The notes beneath the pieces were generated by a model. The model saw only the letters and a list, made by a program, of their open reading frames with translations. It did no database searches and had not been told where the DNA came from. A DNA stretch of 6,768 nt. Source: Bacilli bacterium (GTDB lineage: Bacteria; Bacillota_I; Bacilli_A; RF39; UBA660). Positions 1 to 6,115 of this stretch are shown here, piece after piece; positions within the stretch are counted from its first letter, which is position 1, and every line of letters starts with the position of its first letter. The DNA lies in NCBI GenBank assembly GCA_017460245.1, contig JAFUBK010000109.1, positions 1 to 6,768 of the forward strand, written 5' to 3'. The position numbers and the translations under genes are program-made.

Positions 1-2
1 AA

Positions 3-671
3 GCCTTTAAAATAATGGAATTTGTTCGAAAAGGAAAAGCCAGTAAACAGCCGGAACAATGGGCAGAATATAAAAAAGACTTGGAAGAAGCCGGTATCGA
101 ACAGTGGTATATAGATTCATGCCAAAAAATAAAATATATGTTCCCAAAAGCTCATGCTGTCGCATATGTTATCAATGCCTTTAGACTTGCATACTTTAAA
201 GTTCATAGACCTGGAATTTATTATGATGCTCAGTTTTCAGTAGAATACACCGATTTTGACATTGAATCCATGATAAAAGGTTATGATAATGTAAAAGCCA
301 AAATGGTTGAAATAATGGATAAAGGTTACAATGCTTCAAACAAAGAAGCCAATATCCTTGAATCATTAAAGCTTGCCTTAGAAGCCCTAGCTAGAGGTAT
401 AAAATTTGCGCCTATAGATATTAATAAATCAGATGCGTTAAATTTTGTCTTGACTGATGATGAAAAAACCCTAATACCACCATTTAGAACCATTGATGGA
501 CTAGGGGACGTTGTTGCAAAAAACATTGTTGCTGAAAGAAAAAAAGCGCCATTTTTATCAATTGAAGATCTTCAAAAAAGGGCTAAAATTTCTGCAACTT
601 TAATTGAAAAAATGCGAATGATGGGAATTCTTGATGGTATGGATGAATCAAGCCAATTAAGTTTATTTTAA
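3..671 (+). CDS. polC: DNA polymerase III PolC-type alpha subunit, C-terminal part (5' end outside window)
   Basis: This is the last ~222 residues of the replicative polymerase of low-GC Gram-positive bacteria; the frame is open to the left edge, so the ATG at 15 is an internal methionine (the codons before it read A-F-K-I). Typical family text is visible: AFKIMEFVRKGK, then MFPKAHAVAYVINAFRLAYFK in the C-terminal polymerase region. A helix-hairpin-helix-like duplex-binding segment follows (FRTIDGLGDVVAKNIVAERK, about bases 483-542). The protein ends in QLSLF (bases 654-668), which matches the consensus sliding-clamp binding pentapeptide at the PolC C terminus. It synthesises DNA at the replication fork in the cytoplasm. 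The full protein is normally about 1,400-1,450 residues, so most lies upstream. A terminator overlaps the stop codon, so it is not co-transcribed with the next operon unless readthrough occurs. Nothing looks damaged. Confidence 0.97.
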   Translation, partial: AFKIMEFVRKGKASKQPEQWAEYKKDLEEAGIEQWYIDSCQKIKYMFPKAHAVAYVINAFRLAYFKVHRPGIYYDAQFSVEYTDFDIESMIKGYDNVKAKMVEIMDKGYNASNKEANILESLKLALEALARGIKFAPIDINKSDALNFVLTDDEKTLIPPFRTIDGLGDVVAKNIVAERKKAPFLSIEDLQKRAKISATLIEKMRMMGILDGMDESSQLSLF

Positions 672-699
672 GTAGCATTAATTTGCTACTTTTATCTTT
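670..699 (+). terminator. Intrinsic terminator of polC
   Basis: A perfect 8-bp inverted repeat, AAGTAGCA (670-677) and TGCTACTT (684-691), encloses the 6-nt loop TTAATT and is followed by a T-rich run (690-699, interrupted by A and C). The stem begins inside the TAA stop codon (669-671). The T tract is imperfect, so some readthrough into the downstream operon is possible. Confidence 0.8.
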
Positions 700-725
700 A
701 AAAAAAAACCAAACTATAGTATAAT
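697..725 (+). promoter_or_regulatory. Sigma-A-type promoter of the SBP-VWA/xpaC/SBP/telA operon
   Basis: A perfect -10 box TATAAT lies at 720-725. A 4/6 match to TTGACA (TTTAAA, 697-702) sits 17 bp upstream and overlaps the terminator T tract. The predicted transcription start is near 732, giving a leader of about 18 nt before the ATG at 750. No operator-like palindrome is evident in this short region. The -35 is weak, so an activator or low basal activity is possible. Confidence 0.7.
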
Positions 726-733
726 AAAAATAT

Positions 734-742
734 AGGAGAGGG
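734..742 (+). promoter_or_regulatory. Ribosome binding site of the first operon gene, serving two overlapping starts
   Basis: The purine run AGGAGAGGG contains AGGAG (734-738) and GAGGG (738-742). GAGGG is 7 nt from the ATG at 750, which opens the 534-residue gene. AGGAG is 6 nt from another ATG at 745, which opens only ATG-ATA-TGA and overlaps the real start in another frame. Confidence 0.75.
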
Positions 743-749
743 TAATGAT

Positions 750-2354
750 ATGAAATTAGAAAACAGGCAAAAAAAATCACTATCTATATTATTCATTATA
801 TTTATTTGCTTATTTGCTTTTATATACTTACTTACCAATGCCGGTAAAAATATAATAAACGATATAACCAGTGATTCTTTTAAAATACTAGCAAGTTCAG
901 AAAACAAAGACATTGAAAAAGTAATAACTGACTATTTTAAAAACAAAGGTCAAAAAGTTGAAATCGATTATGCTGGTACTATTGAAATAATGGATAAATT
1001 AAATAGTGGTGAAAACTACGATGCTATTTGGGCGTCAAACTCAATTTGGCTCTATATGTTAGAAGATTCATCGAAAATCACTAATTCCAAATCAACATCA
1101 ATCAACCCAATAGTATTTGGCATCAAAAAATCTATTGCTGAAAATTTAGGCTTTGTTGATAAAGAAGTTTACACAAAGGATATTTTAAATGCCATAAATG
1201 AAGGAAAACTAAAATTTGTTATGACCTCAGCTACAAGAACCAATACAGGAGCTAGTAGCTATTTAGGTTTCTTACAAACTCTTGCTGGCAATCCCGAAGT
1301 ACTAACTGAAGAGCATCTGCAAGATCCTAACTTAGTTACCGACATAACCAATCTTTTAAATGGTGTCACTAGAACTTCTGGTAGTGATGAATTCTTAGAA
1401 GATATTATGAAAAAAGGAAGTTATGATGCTGCCATTTCTTATGAATCATCCCTTATAAATCTAAATAAAACACTAGAAAAACAAAATAAAGAACCATATT
1501 ATATAGTATATCCAATTGATGGTGTAACCATTTCAGACTCACCTCTCGCATACGTGAATAACAAAAACGAAAGTAAAGAAGAAATATTTTTGAATTTTCA
1601 AAGTTATATTTTAAGTAAAGAAGGTCAAAAAAAATTAGAAGAATATGGAAGAAGAACTTGGTATGGTGGAATAAACACCAAAGCTGATAAAAACACATTT
1701 AAAAAAGAGTGGGGCATTGATACTGCCAAATACATCACGCCAATAAAATATCCTTCATCAAGCATTATCAAGCAATCATTAGCTTTGTATCAAACAGAGT
1801 TTCGAAAACCAACGCATACTGTATTTTGTTTAGACTATTCGGGAAGTATGTATGGGCAAGGTAATGAACAATTAGTAAATGCCATGAATTATATTTTAAC
1901 CGAAGAAGAAGCTTCAAAAAATTTACTCCAATTTTCATTTAAAGACAAAATAACTGTTATAACATTTGACGATAAAATAATGAATCAGTTTAGTACTGAA
2001 AAAGGAACTGAAACCAGTGAATTAATTTATCGTATTCAAAACGAACAAGTAGATGGAGGAACCAATTTATACGATCCTCTTGTTAAAGCACTAAAACTAT
2101 TATCAACCGAAAATTCTGATGAGTATAACTTATCAATAGTTCTTATGACAGACGGTGAAGGTAATTCCGGAAGTTTCAGTAATTATAAGTCACAATATAA
2201 AAATCTAAAAGAAGAAATCCCAATTTATGCAATTATGTTTGGCTCAGCTGAACGCCGTCAGTTAGAACAAATAACTAGAGTTGCAAATGGTAAGGTTTTT
2301 GATGGACGAAGCAATTTACTAGAGGCATTTAAAGAAGTAAGAGGGTATAACTAA
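750..2354 (+). CDS. Membrane-anchored substrate-binding-like domain fused to a VWA domain
   Basis: A 534-residue surface protein of unassigned substrate. Residues 1-9 are basic (K2, R6, K8, K9) and are followed by one hydrophobic helix (about 10-29), so the N terminus should be inside and the rest outside the cell. There is no convincing lipobox or signal peptidase site. Residues about 44-345 resemble a type II periplasmic-binding (solute-binding) domain, with FKILASSENKDIEK as first strand and helix, NYDAIWAS near 89-96, a Ser/Thr/Gly ligand-loop candidate (TSATRTNTGASS, 159-170), and IDGVTISDSPLAYV leading to a C-terminal lobe. Residues about 355-534 form a von Willebrand factor A domain with a complete MIDAS site: D362-Y-S364-G-S366, T438 in GGTNL, and D468 in MTDGE. 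Such domains usually bind a partner protein through a Mg2+ ion. It is first in its operon and its stop overlaps the next start by one base (TAATG). Domain calls are strong; the ligand and partner are unknown. Confidence 0.85.
   Translation: MKLENRQKKSLSILFIIFICLFAFIYLLTNAGKNIINDITSDSFKILASSENKDIEKVITDYFKNKGQKVEIDYAGTIEIMDKLNSGENYDAIWASNSIWLYMLEDSSKITNSKSTSINPIVFGIKKSIAENLGFVDKEVYTKDILNAINEGKLKFVMTSATRTNTGASSYLGFLQTLAGNPEVLTEEHLQDPNLVTDITNLLNGVTRTSGSDEFLEDIMKKGSYDAAISYESSLINLNKTLEKQNKEPYYIVYPIDGVTISDSPLAYVNNKNESKEEIFLNFQSYILSKEGQKKLEEYGRRTWYGGINTKADKNTFKKEWGIDTAKYITPIKYPSSSIIKQSLALYQTEFRKPTHTVFCLDYSGSMYGQGNEQLVNAMNYILTEEEASKNLLQFSFKDKITVITFDDKIMNQFSTEKGTETSELIYRIQNEQVDGGTNLYDPLVKALKLLSTENSDEYNLSIVLMTDGEGNSGSFSNYKSQYKNLKEEIPIYAIMFGSAERRQLEQITRVANGKVFDGRSNLLEAFKEVRGYN
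2339..2345 (+). promoter_or_regulatory. Ribosome binding site of the xpaC-like gene, inside the preceding gene
   Basis: AAGAGGG lies 8 nt before the ATG at 2354, within the last codons of the SBP-VWA gene. Stop and start share one base, which favours translational coupling. Confidence 0.65.
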
Positions 2355-2983
2355 TGAATAGATATGTATTATCAGGAATCATCGGTGGAGCTTTCTTTGC
2401 CGTTCCGTACCTTGCCTTAAATATATCCCTCGCGCCATCACTGGCAACTGCTACCATTGCTTTTGCCGCATCGGCTCTTGCTACTAAACAGTCAAATTTA
2501 GATAAATTAGGTAAAAAAAATTTAGGGATTTATAAAGAACTATTAGAAAATAGTAAAATAAATATCAAACAATTAAAAAGTATAATACCGAGAATAGATA
2601 ATGAAACGTTAAAAACTGATGTTATCGACATAACCAAAACTTCAGAAAAAATTATAAGTAGACTAGAAAAAACACCTGAAAAAATATCTCAGGCCACAAA
2701 TTTTCTAAACTATTATTTACCAATAACATTAAAAATATTAAGCAAATATGAAGAGATAGAAAACGAAAATTTAACTAGTAAAGAAGTTAAAAATTTTATG
2801 GAAAGAATAACTAATTTAATCGACAATATTAAAGGTGCCTTTCAATCACAACTTAATAACCTTTACAGTACTGATATGGTTGATATTGATGCCGAAATGA
2901 AAGTCTTTGAATCAATATTAAAATCAGATGGGCTATTAGGTGAAACAATAAAAACGAAAGAAGGTGATAATAATGGACACTAA
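2354..2983 (+). CDS. xpaC: XpaC-family protein (5-bromo-4-chloroindolyl phosphate hydrolysis family)
   Basis: A 209-residue membrane protein. Two hydrophobic helices (about 5-23 and 27-43) form a tight hairpin, with basic residues following at K45, K51, K54 and K55, so both ends should face the cytoplasm. The rest is a charged, mostly helical, probably coiled-coil region. The XpaC family hallmark is visible near 117-132 (FLNYYLPITLKILSKYEE), and a C-terminal motif of the family type, DMVDIDAEMKVFESILKSDG, lies at 174-193. The family name comes from an indicator-dye phenotype; no hydrolase active site is visible here and the true biochemical role is unsettled. In B. subtilis xpaC adjoins yaaN, a TelA-family gene. 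The same partner occurs two genes downstream here, supporting a shared role. It probably links the membrane to TelA (inference). Its last 11 bases overlap the next gene. Confidence 0.85.
   Translation: MNRYVLSGIIGGAFFAVPYLALNISLAPSLATATIAFAASALATKQSNLDKLGKKNLGIYKELLENSKINIKQLKSIIPRIDNETLKTDVIDITKTSEKIISRLEKTPEKISQATNFLNYYLPITLKILSKYEEIENENLTSKEVKNFMERITNLIDNIKGAFQSQLNNLYSTDMVDIDAEMKVFESILKSDGLLGETIKTKEGDNNGH
2957..2966 (+). promoter_or_regulatory. Ribosome binding site that sets the start of the second binding-protein gene at 2973
   Basis: AAAGAAGGTG ends 6 nt before the ATG at 2973, and its AGG core (2962-2964) ends 8 nt before it. The in-frame GTG at 2964 is part of this site itself, so it is unlikely to be the start. 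Confidence 0.7.
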
Positions 2984-4091
2984 AAAATTAGGTATTGGAA
3001 TTTTAGTATTTTTAATAGCTGTTTTAGGAATAATCGGTCTTAAAAATGCCCTAACAAACACCCAAAATGGTAAAAAATTAACTACTGTTTATGGAGCTGT
3101 CGGTGGTGGAAAAGAAAATCTTCTAGCCGATGAAGAATTTACCAACATTCTAACAAAAAAATATAAAATCAACGTTGTTAACGACACTTGGAGTAATGGA
3201 AAACTAATTGTAAACGATGTGGTAAGAGAAAATGGAACAAACTATGACTTTATATTTTTCTCAGATCAAAGATTTTACGACTATTATAAGTTATCACCAA
3301 ATGCTGAAAAAGGCGAAGCTAAAAGATATACTGTTCAAAAAGGAAGTTTAACATTAAATACGCCAGTTGTTATATATAGTTGGGATACTGTAACAGATGC
3401 CCTAATAAACGAAAACATTGTTACTGAAAAAGATGGGGTTTATTACATAACTGATATGAATAAGCTACTAAATTATATTTTAGAAGGAAAAACATGGAAC
3501 GATTTGGGACTAAGTTTATACGGAAAAATAAACATTGATTCAACCGATCCCGTAACTTCATCACCAGGCGCAACCTACTATGGATTATTAGCTTCAATAA
3601 TGGGTGGCGGTAGAGTAAACGACGAAAACATCGATGAAATATTACCAAAACTAAAAGAATTCTATAAAAAATCAGGATATATGAATAATACACCAGCTGA
3701 TTTATTCCAGTTATACCTAAAAACTGGAGTAGGGGCAAAACCAATGATAGTTGATTATGAAAAAAGCATCATTGATTTTGCAAATTCTGACCCTGAAGGT
3801 TATAATAGTGTAAAAGACAAAATAAGAATATTATATCCGTCACCAACCATATGGAATTCTCATTGCATCGCTTCACTTACTGAAAACGGAAACACTTATT
3901 ATGCTGTTTTTGAAGACAAAGATGTTCAACAACTAGCTTGGGAAAAATATGGTTTCAGAACCGGTGTCACTGGTGGAAATTATGATGTTTCCAAAGTAAT
4001 TGTTAAAGGCATCCCTCAAAGCATTGATGGTGCTGTATCCAGTTTAAAAATGAATATGTATGAAAAAATGATAGAAAGTTTAAAAAATTAG
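2973..4091 (+). CDS. Membrane-anchored extracellular substrate-binding-like protein
   Basis: A 372-residue protein from the ATG at 2973, chosen over the in-frame GTG at 2964, which lies within the ribosome binding site. Residues 4-5 are lysines and one hydrophobic helix follows (about 6-26), so it is a single-pass protein with its bulk outside the cell; there is no lipobox cysteine. Residues about 37-345 look like a type II periplasmic-binding fold. NYDFIFFSD (90-98) aligns with NYDAIWASN of the first operon protein. A Ser/Thr/Gly segment, STDPVTSSPGATYYG (190-204), corresponds to its TSATRTNTGASSYLG. PTIWNSHCIASL (291-302) precedes the last lobe. The two proteins therefore look like diverged paralogues, but this one has no VWA domain. 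No ABC permease or ATPase gene lies in the operon, so sensing or scaffolding is as likely as transport. The ligand is unknown. Glycine-rich GAVGGGKE (41-48) is not a true Walker A motif. It ends in TAG, the only TAG among the complete genes here. Confidence 0.8.
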   Translation: MDTKKLGIGILVFLIAVLGIIGLKNALTNTQNGKKLTTVYGAVGGGKENLLADEEFTNILTKKYKINVVNDTWSNGKLIVNDVVRENGTNYDFIFFSDQRFYDYYKLSPNAEKGEAKRYTVQKGSLTLNTPVVIYSWDTVTDALINENIVTEKDGVYYITDMNKLLNYILEGKTWNDLGLSLYGKINIDSTDPVTSSPGATYYGLLASIMGGGRVNDENIDEILPKLKEFYKKSGYMNNTPADLFQLYLKTGVGAKPMIVDYEKSIIDFANSDPEGYNSVKDKIRILYPSPTIWNSHCIASLTENGNTYYAVFEDKDVQQLAWEKYGFRTGVTGGNYDVSKVIVKGIPQSIDGAVSSLKMNMYEKMIESLKN

Positions 4092-4095
4092 GAGG
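4090..4095 (+). promoter_or_regulatory. Consensus ribosome binding site of the telA-like gene
   Basis: A full AGGAGG lies 5 nt before the ATG at 4101. It begins on the last two bases of the preceding TAG stop and is the strongest such site in the operon. Confidence 0.85.
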
Positions 4096-4100
4096 AAATT

Positions 4101-5249
4101 ATGAAAAACGAAATTGAATTAAAAGTAGTAGATACTTTAGATTTAGATGAAATCAAAAACACAATTGAAGAAGGTAAAGAAATTACTGAAGAAAAAGCAG
4201 AAAAAACATTAGATTATAATAAACTTACAAAAGATGAACAAAAAGCTATTGATGAATTTATTGAAAAAATTGATGTAAATAAAACTAATGAAGTCATCAC
4301 CTTTGGTGCCCCTGCTCAAACAAAAATTACTCAGTTTTCAGATGAGGTATTGGAAAATGTTAAAACTAGAAGTATTGGTGAAGTAGGTGATTTACTCGCA
4401 GACTTGACATCAGAAATAAAATCATTTGATGCATCAGTAAACCCAAATATGAAACCAAGTTTATTTAATTCAATCAAAAAACAAATAAGTAAAATCATTG
4501 CCAAATTTAGTAAAGTAGAAACTAATATCAATGCAATCGAAAAAAAATTAGAAACTCACAAAATTCAAATGATGAAAGATATTGAAATTTTTGATCAAAT
4601 GTATGATAAAAATTTAGAATACTTTAAAGAATTATCCCTTTACATAATAGCAGGAATGAAAAAAGTAGAAGAGCTTAAAACAACTGTCTTACCAGAATTA
4701 GAAAAAGCTGCTAAAGAATCAGGCGAAGTATCAGACATTCGAAAAGTAAATGATATGAATAACCTAATTACTAGATTTGAAAAGAAGCTTTACGATTTAA
4801 AAACAACAAGAATTATTTCAATACAAATGGCTCCACAAATAAGGTTAATTCAAAATAATGATGCCGAATTAGTAGATAAAATTCAGTCATCAATAACCAA
4901 TACAATTCCTTTATGGAAAAATCAAATGGTTATTGCATTAGGTATTTCAAATGCAAAACAAGCTCTAAATGCTCAAAAAGAGGTTTCAGAATTAACAAAC
5001 GAAATGCTTAAGAAAAATAGTGAAACCTTAAAACAAGGTTCAATTGAAATTGCTAAAGAAAGCGAAAGAGCAATTGTAGATTTAGAAACCCTTAAGAAAA
5101 CAAATTCTGATCTTATCACTACTTTAGAAGAAATTGTTAAAATACATGCTGAAGGAAGAAAACAAAGGGCCGAAGCCGAAGTTGAACTTAACAAAATAGA
5201 AAATGAGTTAAAAGACAAATTAATGAACATGAAAGAGCAAACAAATTAA
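4101..5249 (+). CDS. telA: TelA-family toxic anion resistance protein
   Basis: A 382-residue soluble, highly helical protein of the TelA/YaaN/KlaB family, which is linked to tellurite and other toxic-anion resistance in plasmid and chromosomal settings; its molecular mechanism is not established. Family signatures are clear: ITQFSDEVLENVKTRSIGEVGDLL (76-99), LTSEIKSFD (102-110), and the most conserved block, QMAPQIRLIQNNDAELVDKI (242-261), followed by TIPLWKNQMVIALG (268-281). Long heptad-like helices flank these (about 140-235 and 285-378). The N-terminal 60 residues are acidic and low in complexity, probably a flexible tail. No membrane segment or signal peptide is present, so it should be cytoplasmic, reaching the membrane through a partner such as the XpaC-like protein (inference). 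It is the last gene of the operon, 9 bases after the preceding stop, and is closed by a strong terminator. Length is typical of the family. Confidence 0.93.
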   Translation: MKNEIELKVVDTLDLDEIKNTIEEGKEITEEKAEKTLDYNKLTKDEQKAIDEFIEKIDVNKTNEVITFGAPAQTKITQFSDEVLENVKTRSIGEVGDLLADLTSEIKSFDASVNPNMKPSLFNSIKKQISKIIAKFSKVETNINAIEKKLETHKIQMMKDIEIFDQMYDKNLEYFKELSLYIIAGMKKVEELKTTVLPELEKAAKESGEVSDIRKVNDMNNLITRFEKKLYDLKTTRIISIQMAPQIRLIQNNDAELVDKIQSSITNTIPLWKNQMVIALGISNAKQALNAQKEVSELTNEMLKKNSETLKQGSIEIAKESERAIVDLETLKKTNSDLITTLEEIVKIHAEGRKQRAEAEVELNKIENELKDKLMNMKEQTN

Positions 5250-5275
5250 GAAAGTAAAAAATACTTTCTTTTTTT
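5248..5275 (+). terminator. Intrinsic terminator of the telA-like operon
   Basis: A perfect 9-bp stem, AAGAAAGTA (5248-5256) with TACTTTCTT (5262-5270), has loop AAAAA and is followed by an unbroken T run through 5275. The stem starts within the TAA stop codon (5247-5249). Confidence 0.88.
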
Positions 5276-5286
5276 ATTAAAATCCA

Positions 5287-5295
5287 TGATAAAAT
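5287..5295 (+). promoter_or_regulatory. Extended -10 promoter of the membrane protein gene
   Basis: TGATAAAAT combines a TGn extension with TAAAAT (5/6 match to TATAAT). Only T-rich terminator sequence lies where a -35 would be, so the extended -10 probably carries recognition. The predicted start near 5302 gives a leader of about 19 nt. AAGGAG (5309-5314) is 6 nt from the ATG at 5321. Confidence 0.55.
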
Positions 5296-5320
5296 ATTAA
5301 TAGATAGTAAGGAGTAATTT

Positions 5321-6064
5321 ATGTTAAAAAAAGTAGTAAAATTTTTCACTGACAATTACATTATTTTTTGTACGTATGCACTAATAGGATGGATATATGA
5401 AGTATCTTGGTATTTAATCATTGAAAACACTTTTGTAAATAGAGGAGTGTTATTTGGGCCATTTCTTCCAATTTATGGTTTTGGAATGTTAATTTTGCTT
5501 TTAGTATTAAAAAAGTTTATGACTAAAAAGCACGAAACAAATAATCCATTATATTTATCAATCACATTATTTACAGTAGTAACTTTTATCTATGTAACAA
5601 TAATAGAGTATACAACACCTAAAATATATAGGGTTGATTATTTTCTTCAAAATTATGGACTAGGGCTCATCATAATAAATCTTATAATTATCATATTAGT
5701 AAATCTATTTATAAAACTAACTAAAAACGAAAAAGTAAAGAAAATAGACACAACTATAGTCTTAGTATTTCTGGCAATTTGGATTATCACAACCTTAATA
5801 GAATTTGTGTCTCACTATTTTATAGAAACATACTCACATACATTACTATGGGACTATACCTATGACTTTCTAAATATAAATAGAAGAGTAAACTGGGATG
5901 CTAGTCGAAACTTTGCAATAGGCGGAACATTTTTCTTATACACCATTCAACCATTATTAGATAAATTTTTAAAAAATGCAAAATTAAATACCAAAATAAT
6001 AATTACCCTAATTATAGGGATTCCTATGCTAATTGATTTAATAATAAATGTAATTCTAAAATAA
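5321..6064 (+). CDS. Multi-pass membrane protein, 'putative ABC transporter permease' (CmpB-like) family
   Basis: A 247-residue integral membrane protein with about six to seven hydrophobic helices (near 13-33, 43-65, 76-96, 113-131, 144-164, 198-214 and 226-245). It carries the conserved family features I recognise: GWIYEV (23-28), FVNRGVLFGPFLPIYGFG (38-55), an EFVSHYFIE helix (161-169), and WDYTYDFLNINRRVNWD (177-193). The polar and aromatic residues in these motifs (E27, N40, R41, G42, W177, D178) are probably functional. Databases label the family as an ABC permease, but no ABC ATPase gene is adjacent and the real activity is unproven. It is transcribed alone, between the telA terminator and its own terminator, so a link to the upstream binding proteins is not supported. 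The start has a good AAGGAG site 6 nt upstream. Confidence 0.8.
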   Translation: MLKKVVKFFTDNYIIFCTYALIGWIYEVSWYLIIENTFVNRGVLFGPFLPIYGFGMLILLLVLKKFMTKKHETNNPLYLSITLFTVVTFIYVTIIEYTTPKIYRVDYFLQNYGLGLIIINLIIIILVNLFIKLTKNEKVKKIDTTIVLVFLAIWIITTLIEFVSHYFIETYSHTLLWDYTYDFLNINRRVNWDASRNFAIGGTFFLYTIQPLLDKFLKNAKLNTKIIITLIIGIPMLIDLIINVILK

Positions 6065-6091
6065 CTTTTATTTTATAATAGTTATTTTTTT
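6058..6091 (+). terminator. AT-rich intrinsic terminator after the membrane protein gene
   Basis: A 9-bp perfect stem, AAAATAACT (6058-6066) with AGTTATTTT (6080-6088), has a 13-nt loop and then a run of seven T (6085-6091). The left arm includes the last codons and the stop (6062-6064). It has only two G/C pairs, so it may be leaky. Confidence 0.65.
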
Positions 6092-6099
6092 GTTATAAT
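6072..6099 (+). promoter_or_regulatory. Promoter of polA, extended -10
   Basis: A perfect TATAAT (6094-6099) is preceded directly by TGT (6091-6093), making an extended -10. A possible weak -35, TTTATA (6072-6077), lies 16 bp upstream inside the terminator loop. The predicted transcription start is near 6106, right at the ribosome binding site AGGTG (6106-6110), leaving only about 10 nt of leader before the ATG at 6116. Confidence 0.7.
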
Positions 6100-6115
6100 G
6101 TTTATAGGTGATACT

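Noticed and set aside
780..836. Lipoprotein signal using C20 of the SBP-VWA protein
   Set aside because: The residues before the cysteine (I-F-I) do not fit a lipobox and the hydrophobic stretch continues past it, so a signal anchor is more likely.
326..913. Minus-strand ORFs at 326-526, 583-780 and 698-913
   Set aside because: They lie opposite polC, its terminator and the start of the SBP-VWA gene, have no family resemblance, and run through a promoter and terminator that serve the + strand.
1453..1698. Minus-strand ORF of 81 codons
   Set aside because: Low-complexity Phe/Leu/Tyr-rich translation that is the antisense of the AT-rich binding-protein region; no sign of a real gene.
2964..2972. 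GTG at 2964 as start of the second binding protein
   Set aside because: The GTG is part of the ribosome binding site for the ATG at 2973, and starting there would leave no site upstream at a sensible distance.
3093..3116. Walker A-like GAVGGGKE in the second binding protein
   Set aside because: It lacks the GK[ST] ending, sits in the first strand-loop of an extracellular binding-protein fold, and no Walker B or ATPase context follows.
3421..3744. Minus-strand ORF of 107 codons
   Set aside because: Antisense to the second binding-protein gene, with no recognisable motif; the + strand frame shows clear protein-family features.
4331..5230. Minus-strand ORFs at 4331-4531 and 4973-5230
   Set aside because: Ser/Leu/Phe-rich antisense shadows of the telA coiled-coil coding sequence.
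5321..6064. Membrane protein as the permease for the two upstream binding proteins
   Set aside because: A strong terminator and a separate promoter divide them, no ATPase is present, and the family is not the usual partner of periplasmic-binding proteins.
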